Positions 23,822 to 33,260 of a DNA stretch of 64,000 bases are shown here, one piece after another (position 1 is the first letter of the stretch; each line of letters begins with the position of its first letter). The position numbers and the translations under genes were made by a program. A model generated the notes under the pieces. The model was not told the DNA's origin and searched no databases. It worked only from the letters and a program-made list of their open reading frames with translations. The stretch is from assembly GCF_036002505.1 (NCBI RefSeq), contig NZ_DASYTH010000196.1, positions 42,183 to 106,182 of the forward strand, in the 5' to 3' direction. The DNA comes from DASYTH01 sp036002505 (GTDB taxonomy: Bacteria > Actinomycetota > Actinomycetes > Mycobacteriales > Pseudonocardiaceae).

Positions 23822-25441
23822 TCAGCCGCCTCCGTTGGGGTTGTCGTACCGGCCAGGGCCGACCGGCACCGAGTCGTAGGTCTGCTGGACGTCCCGGGTG
23901 TTCAGCGAAGCCCCGTCGGGCAGCAGGTTCGTGATCGCGTAGTACGCCGGTTTCTGCCCGGACAGCCCCAGGATCTCCGCCGTCGCCGCGTCCGGCACGC
24001 CGTACTTCACGCCCCGGTCGGAGATCAGGTAGATCGGCCCGGTGCCGAAGTCCTCTTTGGACCGTGAGCCGCGCACCACCGCGGCCCGCCCCGGCGGCAT
24101 GAAGAAGTGGTCGATGCGCTGCCCGTCCGAGCTGGGGGTGGCGATGTCGATGAACGTGTACCGGGTGCCGTCGGACTTCTTCGGCAGCGGAACCTCGGTG
24201 CCGACGTGCACGGCCGTGTGGTGGTCGGCGTCGACGCCCTCCCCGGTCACCTCCCAGCCCAGGCAGGCGACCGGGGTGGGCTGCGCCGTCAACACCTCCG
24301 GCTGGACCTGCGGGGACGCGCTGTCGTCGATCTTCTTGCCGTCCGCCGTGTCCCGCGAGACACCGGTGATCGCGTCCGGCGCGACCGGAGCGATCTCCTT
24401 GTTGTTCAACGACTCGGTGAACCGGATCAGGTCCGCGGTGGTCCGCTTGATCTGCTTGATGCCGTCCCGCAGCAGCACGTAGTAGTCGGGCTCCGGCTCG
24501 CCGGCCCGGACCACCTGGAACACCGCGCCCACCTTGAGGCCCTCGACGTCGAACCCGTTGGGCGCGGTGCCCCGGCCGGCGATGGCCGGCGGGGCGAGCT
24601 TCGGCGCCTCGGGGATCGCGTTGAGCATCCCGGTGGTGATCACCCGGATGTCGCCGTCGTTGAGCTTGAGCGCGGACTTGATGCTGGGGTTGCCCATGTC
24701 GACCTCGGCCCGCACCGCGTTGGCGTTCTTGATGTTCGCCGTGACCGGGGTGCGGTAGACCAGGTAGACCTTGGCGTTCTGGGCGCGGACCAGCAGCGCG
24801 TGCGACTCGGCCAGCTCCGGGCCGAGATCGTGCACGCCGGCGAGCACGGTCGTCTCGACCTTGTTCTCGCTCACCGGGTTGGGCAGGCTCGGGTCGACGC
24901 GGTAGGCGTCGCAGACCGCCCAGTCCTGCCCCGGCCGCTGCTCGCCGTTGGGCAGCAGGTCCGGGCCGTTCCGGATGCCGGTCATCCGGCCGCGCGGGAT
25001 GTCCTTGAGCTCCTTCTCGTCCACGATGGTCGGCTGCACGACGTTGCCGGCCGCCCCGCCACCCGCCTGCTGGCCCCCCGCCTGGCCCTGGTTGTTGTTC
25101 TGCTGCTGCCGGGCGACCAGGTAGAGCCGGGCGGACGCCAGGTTGAACGTGGGGATCAGCCGCCGCTGGTCCTTCAGGTACACGTACACCTGGCCGGTCT
25201 GCTTGCTGATCACGATGCCGTCGTCGTTCGGGGGCGCCGGATCCGGGCTGAGGATCCCCCACACCAGGAAGCCGACCACGCCGACGGCGGCGAGGCACAC
25301 CCCCACGATGGTGGCCCGGCTGTGCGTGCGCATCGGGTCGTGCAGCATCACCGCGTCCTTGCGCACCAGCGCGGACTGCATGCGGCGAAGGACGAAGCGG
25401 TACGCCTGGACCTGTGACTTGGTCGTCGGTGTTGACGGCAT
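23822..25441 (-). CDS. eccB: Type VII secretion system protein EccB
   Basis: The 539-residue protein begins MPSTPTTKSQVQAYRFVLRR, the typical EccB N-terminus, has one membrane helix at about residues 43-65 and a large extracytoplasmic part with the repeated PK-like folds of EccB (RGRMTGIRNGPDLLP, KYGVPDAATAEILGL). A low-complexity Q/N/G insert sits around residues 112-130. EccB is a core part of the ESX inner-membrane channel. The gene is divergent from eccE, with an 81-bp shared promoter region. No eccC, eccD or mycosin gene is visible nearby. Confidence 0.93.
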   Translation of the reverse strand: MPSTPTTKSQVQAYRFVLRRMQSALVRKDAVMLHDPMRTHSRATIVGVCLAAVGVVGFLVWGILSPDPAPPNDDGIVISKQTGQVYVYLKDQRRLIPTFNLASARLYLVARQQQNNNQGQAGGQQAGGGAAGNVVQPTIVDEKELKDIPRGRMTGIRNGPDLLPNGEQRPGQDWAVCDAYRVDPSLPNPVSENKVETTVLAGVHDLGPELAESHALLVRAQNAKVYLVYRTPVTANIKNANAVRAEVDMGNPSIKSALKLNDGDIRVITTGMLNAIPEAPKLAPPAIAGRGTAPNGFDVEGLKVGAVFQVVRAGEPEPDYYVLLRDGIKQIKRTTADLIRFTESLNNKEIAPVAPDAITGVSRDTADGKKIDDSASPQVQPEVLTAQPTPVACLGWEVTGEGVDADHHTAVHVGTEVPLPKKSDGTRYTFIDIATPSSDGQRIDHFFMPPGRAAVVRGSRSKEDFGTGPIYLISDRGVKYGVPDAATAEILGLSGQKPAYYAITNLLPDGASLNTRDVQQTYDSVPVGPGRYDNPNGGG

Positions 25442-25522
25442 TCTCGGCCTGCAACTCTCCCGTTCGCGGTACGGTTTCGCAGGATAGCCGTACGCAACCA
25501 GCAGGGGAGTGAGAACGAGCGG

Positions 25523-26905
25523 ATGTCCGTGACCACACCTCCGCGACCAGGCGGGATGCCCCCGCAGCGCGGCCAGGGCGCGGGCGGTGGGCCCAATGGC
25601 CCCGCCGGTCCGCCGCCTCCGAACGGACCCGGCCCGGGCCAGCCCCGGCCTCCCGGACCGCCACGCCCGGTGATCTCCGCCCGGCGCCGCACCAGCGGGG
25701 CCAGCCTGGGCGCGCTGCCGGTGGCCAACCTGGTGGTGCTGGAGGTCGGCGTCGCGATCGGCCTGGTGCTGCTGGCCATCGACCTGAAGCTGAAGTTCGT
25801 GGCCATCGGCGTGGCCGCGGCCGCGCTGCTGATGGCGTTCATCCGCTGGCACGGCCGCTGGTTCACCCAGTGGATCGGGCTCACCACGCGGTACACGTTC
25901 CGCTCGCACACCCGGGTCAGCCGGCAGACCGAGCCGGTGTCGATGGAGTCGCTGGCCGAGGCGGAGGGTTCCACGGTCACCGGCCCGGACGACGCGCGGG
26001 TGGGCCTGCTGCGGGTGATCGTGCCGGACCTCGTGGTGGCGCACGGCACCGACCACGAGCGGCACCCGCTGGGCCTGGCCTGGCACGAGGGCACCTGGAC
26101 CGCGGTGCTGCTGGTCGACCCGGCACCGGCGCTGGTCACCCCGATCGGCGCGGCGCCCAGCCTGCCGATCGGCGCGCTCGCGCCCTGCCTGGAGGACCGC
26201 GGCGTGGTGCTGGACGCCATCCAGGTCATCTGGCACTGCTACCCCGGCAGCGCCGCGCTCCCGCCCAACTCCCCGGCTCTGGCTTCCTACCTGGAAGTTC
26301 TCGGCCCGCTGCCGGCCGCGGCCCGGCGCACCACCTGGGTGGCCGTCCGGATGGACCCGCAGCGCTGCCCGGCCGCGGTCCGCGAGCGCGGCGGCGGCGT
26401 GGTCGGCGCGCACCGGGCGCTGATCGGCGCGCTGTCCCGGGTCCGCAACGCGCTCGAGTCGCGCGGCGTGCCGACCCGACCGCTGGATCCCGACGAGCTG
26501 CTCAAGGCCGGCATCTCGGCGGCCGAGCTGACCGCGGTGGCCGGCTCCAGCCAGCGCATCGGCCTGCGCGAGCGGTGGACCGGGGTGACCGCCGCCGGCA
26601 TCGGCCACGCCAGCTACGCGGTCACCGGCTGGCCCCGCGGCAAGGCGGCCACCAGCCTCAACTCGCTGACCGGCGTCCGCGCCCTGTCCGCCACCGTGGC
26701 CATGTCGATCTCCCCGGGCAGCGAGGAGAACCGCGTCGGGCTGCGCGGCCTGGTCCGGGTCAGCGCCCGCAACCCCCGCGAGCTCGAGCACGCCGACGAG
26801 CGGCTCAGCGCCATCGCCAACCGGATCGGCATCACCCTCACCCCGCTCCGCGGCCTCCAGGTCGCCGGCCTCGCCGCCACCATCCCGTTGGGAGGCCGGG
26901 CATGA
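25523..26905 (+). CDS. eccE: Type VII secretion protein EccE
   Basis: The 460-residue protein has a Pro/Gly-rich N-terminus (residues 1-55), two adjacent membrane helices (ANLVVLEVGVAIGLVLLAI about 70-88 and FVAIGVAAAALLMAFI about 94-110), then the EccE cytoplasmic domain (WFTQWIGLTTRYTFRSH, later GVTAAGIGHASYAVTGWP). EccE lines the outer edge of ESX membrane complexes. Its TGA overlaps an ATG of a repeat element that leads into the next gene, so the two genes are likely coupled. Confidence 0.88.
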   Translation: MSVTTPPRPGGMPPQRGQGAGGGPNGPAGPPPPNGPGPGQPRPPGPPRPVISARRRTSGASLGALPVANLVVLEVGVAIGLVLLAIDLKLKFVAIGVAAAALLMAFIRWHGRWFTQWIGLTTRYTFRSHTRVSRQTEPVSMESLAEAEGSTVTGPDDARVGLLRVIVPDLVVAHGTDHERHPLGLAWHEGTWTAVLLVDPAPALVTPIGAAPSLPIGALAPCLEDRGVVLDAIQVIWHCYPGSAALPPNSPALASYLEVLGPLPAAARRTTWVAVRMDPQRCPAAVRERGGGVVGAHRALIGALSRVRNALESRGVPTRPLDPDELLKAGISAAELTAVAGSSQRIGLRERWTGVTAAGIGHASYAVTGWPRGKAATSLNSLTGVRALSATVAMSISPGSEENRVGLRGLVRVSARNPRELEHADERLSAIANRIGITLTPLRGLQVAGLAATIPLGGRA

Positions 26906-27042
26906 AGGATCACACCCCGCGCGGGCCGGCGGTGTCTGGACTGAGGAGCAGCGCAGGGAGCGAGCGCCAGCGAGCGACCGAGCAGCGCCCGAAGGAAGAC
27001 ACCGCGTCAAGGCCCGCGCATGCGAGCGGAGCGAGCCAATGA
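26902..27042 (+). repeat. In-operon repeat (family shared with rpmC-rpsQ), carrying a 46-codon ORF
   Basis: The stretch fills the gap between eccE and the next gene. Its ATG overlaps the eccE TGA and its TGA overlaps the ATG at 27039. The core (about 26922-27036, starting GCGGGCCGGCGGTGTCTGG) is a gapless homologue of the minus-strand segment between rpmC and rpsQ (48723-48860), with the reading frame kept. Encoded peptides share GPAVSGL and SERQR motifs. Confidence 0.8.
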
Positions 27043-27773
27043 AACACAGCTCGAGTCGGTTGCTGGACGCGCATGGTGGGGACCGCGGGATCGCGCAGGA
27101 GTTCCTGGTGTCGCCGGCGATGCTGGACGCGGTGAGCCCGTCCGGGGACCGCGGCGGCATGGTGCTGGGCTCCGGGTTGCAGGGCGAGCCGCTGACCATG
27201 TCGGCGCTGCGCCCGGCACCCACCCGGATCGTCGTGGTGGGCGGGCTGTACCTGGCCCGCCAGGTGGCCCTGCGCGCGATGGCCGTGGGCGCCTGGGTGG
27301 TCATCGCCACCGGCCGCCCGGCGGCCTGGCAGGCGCTGCAGAAGGCCGCCGGTACCGGCACCGACGGCCGGCCCGCGCCGATCGTGCAGATCCGCCGGCT
27401 CAGCCCGGTCGAGCTCCCCCGCCCGTCCGAGGACGGCCCGCTGCTCGTCGTGCACGACGGCGGCCCCACCCCGCAGGAGCTATTCCCGCCCCGCGCCCCG
27501 TGGCAGACCACCGTGTACGTGCTCCCGTACATGCACCCCCAGGCCGGCGCCACCGCCAACGCCGCGGATCTCGTTCTGCTGCAACGACTTCCGGTCGGCC
27601 AGGCCCAGCTCGCCGCGCGCATCTGGCGGCTGCCCCCGCCCATGGTGCACCAGCTCACCACGCTCGCCGACGAGCAGGTCGTCGCGCTGGGCCGCAACCT
27701 CTGGAAGCCCTTCCGCCTCGTCACGACCGCCCGGGAGCAACAGATCCTCGGGCCCGTCCGCCGCGGCGACTGA
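27039..27773 (+). CDS. EccE-associated conserved hypothetical protein
   Basis: The 244-residue protein lacks signal peptide and clear membrane helix. It has a hydrophobic Rossmann-like strand (TRIVVVGGLYLARQVALRAM about residues 62-81) followed by AVGAWVVIATGRPAAWQAL, and later WQTTVYVLPYM. This looks like a degenerate nucleotide-binding or FHA-independent partner domain; I do not recognise a named family. It follows eccE through an ATGA-bounded repeat, so it is likely co-expressed and may assist the ESX complex. Confidence 0.7.
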   Translation: MKHSSSRLLDAHGGDRGIAQEFLVSPAMLDAVSPSGDRGGMVLGSGLQGEPLTMSALRPAPTRIVVVGGLYLARQVALRAMAVGAWVVIATGRPAAWQALQKAAGTGTDGRPAPIVQIRRLSPVELPRPSEDGPLLVVHDGGPTPQELFPPRAPWQTTVYVLPYMHPQAGATANAADLVLLQRLPVGQAQLAARIWRLPPPMVHQLTTLADEQVVALGRNLWKPFRLVTTAREQQILGPVRRGD

Positions 27774-27828
27774 GGTATCAACCACGATCACCGCATGCCC
27801 GGAATGAGGCATTCGTTCCAGACGCTGG

Positions 27829-27974
27829 GCCGAACGGGCTAATCCGGTCGTCGCCAACTGCGGGAAGCCACGCGACTCCCTTGCGTAACGGGATGGGGCG
27901 GACCAATCTGAGAGCGTTTCCCTCTCCGTCCGCATGCGGCCCGCCGTCGAGGGCGTGAGGGCCGGCGGTCGCAT
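27829..27974 (+). promoter_or_regulatory. Protease leader 1: shared upstream motifs and 5'-UTR hairpin
   Basis: CCGAACGGGCTAATCC (from 27830) and CGACTCCCTTGCGTAACGG (27873-27891) recur before the next two protease genes. A hairpin with GCATGCG and CGCATGC ends (27932-27974) sits directly before the AAGGAGATCC ribosome-binding site. Confidence 0.55.
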
Positions 27975-28000
27975 GCACCCTGCAGCAAGGAGATCCTGCA

Positions 28001-29206
<1,206 letters not shown>

Positions 29207-29220
29207 CCGCACGACGCTGA

Positions 29221-29260
29221 AGGTGGCCGCCGCCCCTTGCGAGAGGGCGGCGGCCACCTT
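29221..29260 (+). terminator. Rho-independent-type terminator of protease 1
   Basis: A perfect 15-bp stem (29221-29235 with 29245-29259, AGGTGGCCGCCGCCC arms) with a nine-base loop lies 15 bp after the stop and is followed by TT. Confidence 0.85.
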
Positions 29261-29267
29261 TGCGTTA

Positions 29268-29446
29268 GGCCGAACGTCGTAATCCTTTCCCAGCCGGAAA
29301 ACTGTTCAGAACGCCACGGTGAGAAACTGCCCGGCTCTCTTGCGTAACGGAGATTTGCCAGCAAGTCTTGTTGTTGTTCGCCGGCGAATACCACTTTCAT
29401 TTCCAGTACCGCACGCGGCCCCATCGAGGGCTGGCGGTCGCGTGCG
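29268..29446 (+). promoter_or_regulatory. Protease leader 2: shared upstream motifs and 5'-UTR hairpin
   Basis: GGCCGAACGTCGTAATCC (29268-29285) and GGCTCTCTTGCGTAACGG (29333-29350) match the leaders of the flanking protease genes. A hairpin with GCACGCG and CGCGTGC ends (29411-29445) precedes AAAGGAGATCC. Confidence 0.55.
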
Positions 29447-29467
29447 CCCTGCAAAGGAGATCCAGGC

Positions 29468-31039
29468 ATGCGAGAACCTCGCGAACGGTCGCGGCTGGCC
29501 GGACTCGGCTTGGCCGCAGCGGCGGCGATCACGGTGGCCATCGGCGCGGCGACCCCCGCCACGGCCGCGGAGGGCCAGGTCCTGTACGCCGGCTCGGCGG
29601 ACGTGATCGACGGCAGCTACATCGTGGTGTTCAAGGACGGGTTCACCACCCAGAGCGTGGTGAGCCAGGTGGAGAGCACCACCGCCAAGTACGGCGGCCA
29701 GGCCACCTACACCTACCAGGCCGCGTTGCGCGGCTACAACGCCAAGATGACCGAGCAGGAGGCGAAGCGCGTCGCCGCGGACCCGGCGGTGGCGTTCGTC
29801 GAGCAGAACCGGGCGGTGCACATCGAGGCCACCCAGCCGAACCCGCCGTCCTGGGGCCTGGACCGGCTCGACCAGCGTGACCTCCCGCTGAGCGCCAGCT
29901 ACACCTATCCCGACTCGGCCGGCTCGGGCGTGGTCGCCTACGTGATCGACACCGGCATCCGGGTCACGCACACCACGTTCGGCGGCCGCGCCCAGTTCCT
30001 CACCAACACCACCGGGGACGGCAACAACACCGACTGCAACGGGCACGGCACCCACGTCGCCGGCACCATCGGCGGCTCGCAGTACGGCGTGGCCAAGAAC
30101 GTGCAGTTGCGTGCGGTGAAGGTGCTGGACTGCGGTGGCTCCGGCTCGTTCGCCGGTGTCGCGCAGGGCATCGACTTCGTGACCTCGAACCACACCAGCG
30201 GGCCCGCGGTGGCGAACATGAGCCTGGGCGCGCAGGGCTCCGACACGGCGACCGAGAACGCGGTGCGGAACTCCGTCGCCGACGGCGTGACCTACGCGAT
30301 CGCCTCCGGCAACTCGAACTCCGACGCGTGCAACTTCACCCCGGCCCGCGTCGCCGAAGCGATCACCGTGAACGCGTCCGACATCAACGACGTGCGCGCC
30401 TCGTTCTCCAACTTCGGCACCTGCACCGACATCTTCGGCCCCGGTGTCAACATCACCTCGTCCTGGATGACCAGCGACACCGCCACGAACACGATCAGCG
30501 GCACCTCGATGGCCACCCCGCACGTGGCCGGCGCGGCGGCGCTGCTCCTCGGCGCCACCCCGTCGCTGACGCCCGCGCAGGTGCAGGCCCAGCTGAAGGC
30601 CAACGGCACCCCGAACAAGATCACCAACCCGGGTACCGGGTCGCCGAACACGCTGCTGTTCACCGGCGCCGGCTCGCCCCCGCCGCCGCCCGGCCCGTGC
30701 CCGGCGGCGACCAACGGCACCGACGCGGCCATCCCCGACCTCGGCACCGGCACCAGCTCGATCACGATCTCCGGCTGCACCGGCAACGCCAGCGCGGCAT
30801 CGACCGTTGAGGTGCACATCGTGCACACCTTCATCGGTGACCTCGTGGTCGACCTGATCGCGCCGGACGGCTCGGTCTACAACCTGTGGAACCGGCAGGG
30901 CGGCGGCACCGACAACATCAACCAGACCTTCACGGTCAACCTGTCCGCCGAGGGCACGAACGGAACCTGGCGGCTGCGGGCTTCGGACCGTGCAGCCATC
31001 GACAGCGGTCGCATCGACAGCTGGACGCTCGACCTGTAG
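29468..31039 (+). CDS. Secreted subtilisin-like serine protease with C-terminal P domain
   Basis: The 523-residue preproprotein has a signal peptide ending ATAAE near residue 36, an I9 propeptide, and the S8 domain with Asp161 (YVIDTGI), His193 and Ser347 (GTSMATPHVAG). A Pro-rich linker (SPPPPPGPC) leads to a P/proprotein-convertase-type beta domain (residues about 410-523; HIVHTFIGDLVVDLIAPDG). P domains often aid folding or substrate binding. The sequence is a close paralogue of both neighbours. AAAGGAG precedes the ATG. Confidence 0.95.
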   Translation: MREPRERSRLAGLGLAAAAAITVAIGAATPATAAEGQVLYAGSADVIDGSYIVVFKDGFTTQSVVSQVESTTAKYGGQATYTYQAALRGYNAKMTEQEAKRVAADPAVAFVEQNRAVHIEATQPNPPSWGLDRLDQRDLPLSASYTYPDSAGSGVVAYVIDTGIRVTHTTFGGRAQFLTNTTGDGNNTDCNGHGTHVAGTIGGSQYGVAKNVQLRAVKVLDCGGSGSFAGVAQGIDFVTSNHTSGPAVANMSLGAQGSDTATENAVRNSVADGVTYAIASGNSNSDACNFTPARVAEAITVNASDINDVRASFSNFGTCTDIFGPGVNITSSWMTSDTATNTISGTSMATPHVAGAAALLLGATPSLTPAQVQAQLKANGTPNKITNPGTGSPNTLLFTGAGSPPPPPGPCPAATNGTDAAIPDLGTGTSSITISGCTGNASAASTVEVHIVHTFIGDLVVDLIAPDGSVYNLWNRQGGGTDNINQTFTVNLSAEGTNGTWRLRASDRAAIDSGRIDSWTLDL

Positions 31040-31056
31040 CGATTGAGATCAACCGA

Positions 31057-31094
31057 CGGTGGCCGTTGCCGGCACGCTCCGGCAACGGCCGCCT
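31057..31094 (+). terminator. Terminator of protease 2
   Basis: GGCCGTTGCCGG (31061-31072) pairs perfectly with CCGGCAACGGCC (31079-31090), 22 bp after the stop codon. Confidence 0.8.
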
Positions 31095-31103
31095 CGCAAT
31101 ATC

Positions 31104-31283
31104 GACCGAACGGCCTAATCCGTTCCCATTCCGAACAAATCTGTTCATAAGGCCACCCAGCGAAGCGGTTCGACTCTCTTGCGTCATGGGCGTTCGCGGA
31201 TGAGTCTGATTCCGTCCGCTCGCTCGCGAACGGACAAATCACCTCCATCCACATGCGACCCCGCGAGGGCGGGGGTCGCATGT
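31104..31283 (+). promoter_or_regulatory. Protease leader 3: shared upstream motifs and 5'-UTR hairpin
   Basis: GACCGAACGGCCTAATCCG (31104-31122) and CGACTCTCTTGCGTCATGG (31171-31189) repeat the pattern of leaders 1 and 2. The hairpin (ACATGCGACCCCGC paired with GCGGGGGTCGCATGT, 31251-31283) precedes AAGGAGGCC. Confidence 0.55.
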
Positions 31284-31307
31284 GCCCTGCCACAAGGAGG
31301 CCTGCGA

Positions 31308-33143
31308 ATGGAACGCTCCCGTGCCGGTTCCATGGGGCGCCTGGCCGGGCTCGGCACCGCGACTGCCGCGTTCGTGGTCGCCGCGACGCTGAGCCTCGCA
31401 CCAGCCGCCGTTGCCGAGGGTCAGGTGCTGTACGCGGGGGCGGCAGATTCGATCAGGGACAGCTACGTCGTCGTCTTCAAGGGCTCGGTGTCCGCGCAGA
31501 ACATCGACAACCAGGTGCGGAGTTCGACCTCCCGCTACGGCGGCCGGGCGACGCACACCTACCGCGCCGCGCTGCACGGCTACGCGGCCACCATGAGCGC
31601 GCAGCAGGCCCGCCGGCTCGCGGCCGACCCGGCGGTGGCCTACGTGCAGCAGGACCGCGAAGTGCACGTCACCGACGTGCAGCCCAACCCGCCGTCCTGG
31701 GGACTGGACCGGGTCGACCAGCGCGACCTCCCGCTGGACAACAGCTACACGTTCGACACCACGGCCTCGAACGTGACCGCGTACGTGATCGACACCGGGA
31801 TCCGGCTCACCCATCAGACCTTCGGCGGCCGCGCCACCTGGGGTACCAACACCACCGGGGACGGCAACAACACCGACTGCAACGGGCACGGCACGCACGT
31901 CGCCGGCACCATCGGCGGCTCGCAGTACGGCATCGCCAAGGGCGTGAACCTGGTCGCGGTGAAGGTGCTCAACTGCAGCGGCTCCGGCTCCTTCGCCGGT
32001 GTGGCCGCGGGGATCGACTTCGTGACCCAACAGCACCAGGCCGGCCAGCCGGCCGTGGCCAACATGAGCCTCGGCGCGCAGGGTTCGGACACGGCGACCG
32101 AGAACGCGGTGCGCAACTCGATCGCCGACGGCGTGGTCTACGCCATCGCCTCCGGCAACTCGAACTCCGACGCCTGCAACTTCACCCCGGCCCGGGTCGC
32201 CGAGGCGATCACGGTCAACGCCTCGGACATCGACGACGCCCGTGCCTCGTTCTCCAACTTCGGCACCTGCACCGACATCTTCGGCCCCGGTGTCAACATC
32301 ACCTCGTCCTGGATGACCAGCGACACCGCCACGAACACGATCAGCGGCACGTCGATGGCCACCCCGCACACCGCCGGCGTCGCGGCGCTGTGGCTGGCCG
32401 CCCACCCGGCCGACACCCCGGCCCAGGTGGCCGCCGGCCTGATCGCGAACTCCACCCCGAACAAGATCACCAGCCCGGGCACCGGCTCGCCGAACCGGCT
32501 GCTGTTCACCAACCCCTCCGGCGGCACGCCGGGCGCGCCGAACGTGACCAACCCGGGTGGCCGCACCGGCACCGTCGGGGTGGCGACCAGCCTGCAGCTC
32601 ACCGCGTCCGGCGGCACCCCGCCGTACATCTGGTCCGCGACCGGGCTCCCGCCCGGGCTGTCGATCAACGCCTCGTCCGGGTTGATCTCCGGCACGCCGA
32701 CCACCGCCGGCACGTTCGGCGTCACGGCCACCGCCACCGACACCGCCAGCCAGTCCGGCAGCGCCACGTTCAGCTGGACGATCAGCCCGGCCGGCAGCGG
32801 CTGCGCACCCGTGACCAACGGCACCGACGTGGCCATCCCGGACCTCGGCACCGGCACCAGCTCGATCACCATCGCCGGCTGCTCCGGGAACGCCGGGACG
32901 GCCGCCACGATCGAGGTGCACATCGTGCACACCTGGATCGGTGACCTGGTCGTCGACCTGATCGCGCCCGACGGCACGGTCTACAACCTGCACAACCGCT
33001 CCGGTGCATCGGCGGACAACATCAACCAGACGTACACCCGCAACCTCTCCTCCGAGGTGGCGAACGGCGTCTGGCGGCTGCGGGCCCGGGACGCCGCGCT
33101 CCTCGACAGCGGCCGCATCGACAGCTGGACTCTGAACCTCTGA
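31308..33143 (+). CDS. Secreted subtilisin-like protease with Ig-like and P domains
   Basis: The 611-residue preproprotein has a signal peptide (ending near AAVAE, residue 38), an I9 propeptide, and an S8 domain with Asp162, His194 and Ser349 (GTSMATPHTAG). After the catalytic domain comes an Ig-like putative-sugar-binding module (He_PIG type: TGLPPGLSINASSGLISGTP, about residues 415-495) and then a P domain (HIVHTWIGDLVVDLIAPDG). It differs from protease 2 mainly by the inserted Ig-like domain. The ATG at 31308 follows CACAAGGAGG; an upstream in-frame start has no signal-like sequence. Confidence 0.95.
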   Translation: MERSRAGSMGRLAGLGTATAAFVVAATLSLAPAAVAEGQVLYAGAADSIRDSYVVVFKGSVSAQNIDNQVRSSTSRYGGRATHTYRAALHGYAATMSAQQARRLAADPAVAYVQQDREVHVTDVQPNPPSWGLDRVDQRDLPLDNSYTFDTTASNVTAYVIDTGIRLTHQTFGGRATWGTNTTGDGNNTDCNGHGTHVAGTIGGSQYGIAKGVNLVAVKVLNCSGSGSFAGVAAGIDFVTQQHQAGQPAVANMSLGAQGSDTATENAVRNSIADGVVYAIASGNSNSDACNFTPARVAEAITVNASDIDDARASFSNFGTCTDIFGPGVNITSSWMTSDTATNTISGTSMATPHTAGVAALWLAAHPADTPAQVAAGLIANSTPNKITSPGTGSPNRLLFTNPSGGTPGAPNVTNPGGRTGTVGVATSLQLTASGGTPPYIWSATGLPPGLSINASSGLISGTPTTAGTFGVTATATDTASQSGSATFSWTISPAGSGCAPVTNGTDVAIPDLGTGTSSITIAGCSGNAGTAATIEVHIVHTWIGDLVVDLIAPDGTVYNLHNRSGASADNINQTYTRNLSSEVANGVWRLRARDAALLDSGRIDSWTLNL

Positions 33144-33148
33144 CTGTT

Positions 33149-33247
33149 CCGCCTCTCCGGAATTTTGCTGTCGTCGCGTTCCAGCTGATGGTGCGGGTGG
33201 CGGGTGAACCGTGGCTGAGTACCGTCACGTTCCCCTGAGGTTCCGTT
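33149..33247 (+). repeat. 3'-of-stop dispersed repeat (copy 3)
   Basis: This element starts six bases after the stop of protease 3 and aligns over its full length with 15206-15305; its first 40 bp also match 9570-9610. Confidence 0.8.
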
Positions 33248-33260
33248 TGATTTGAGCCCG

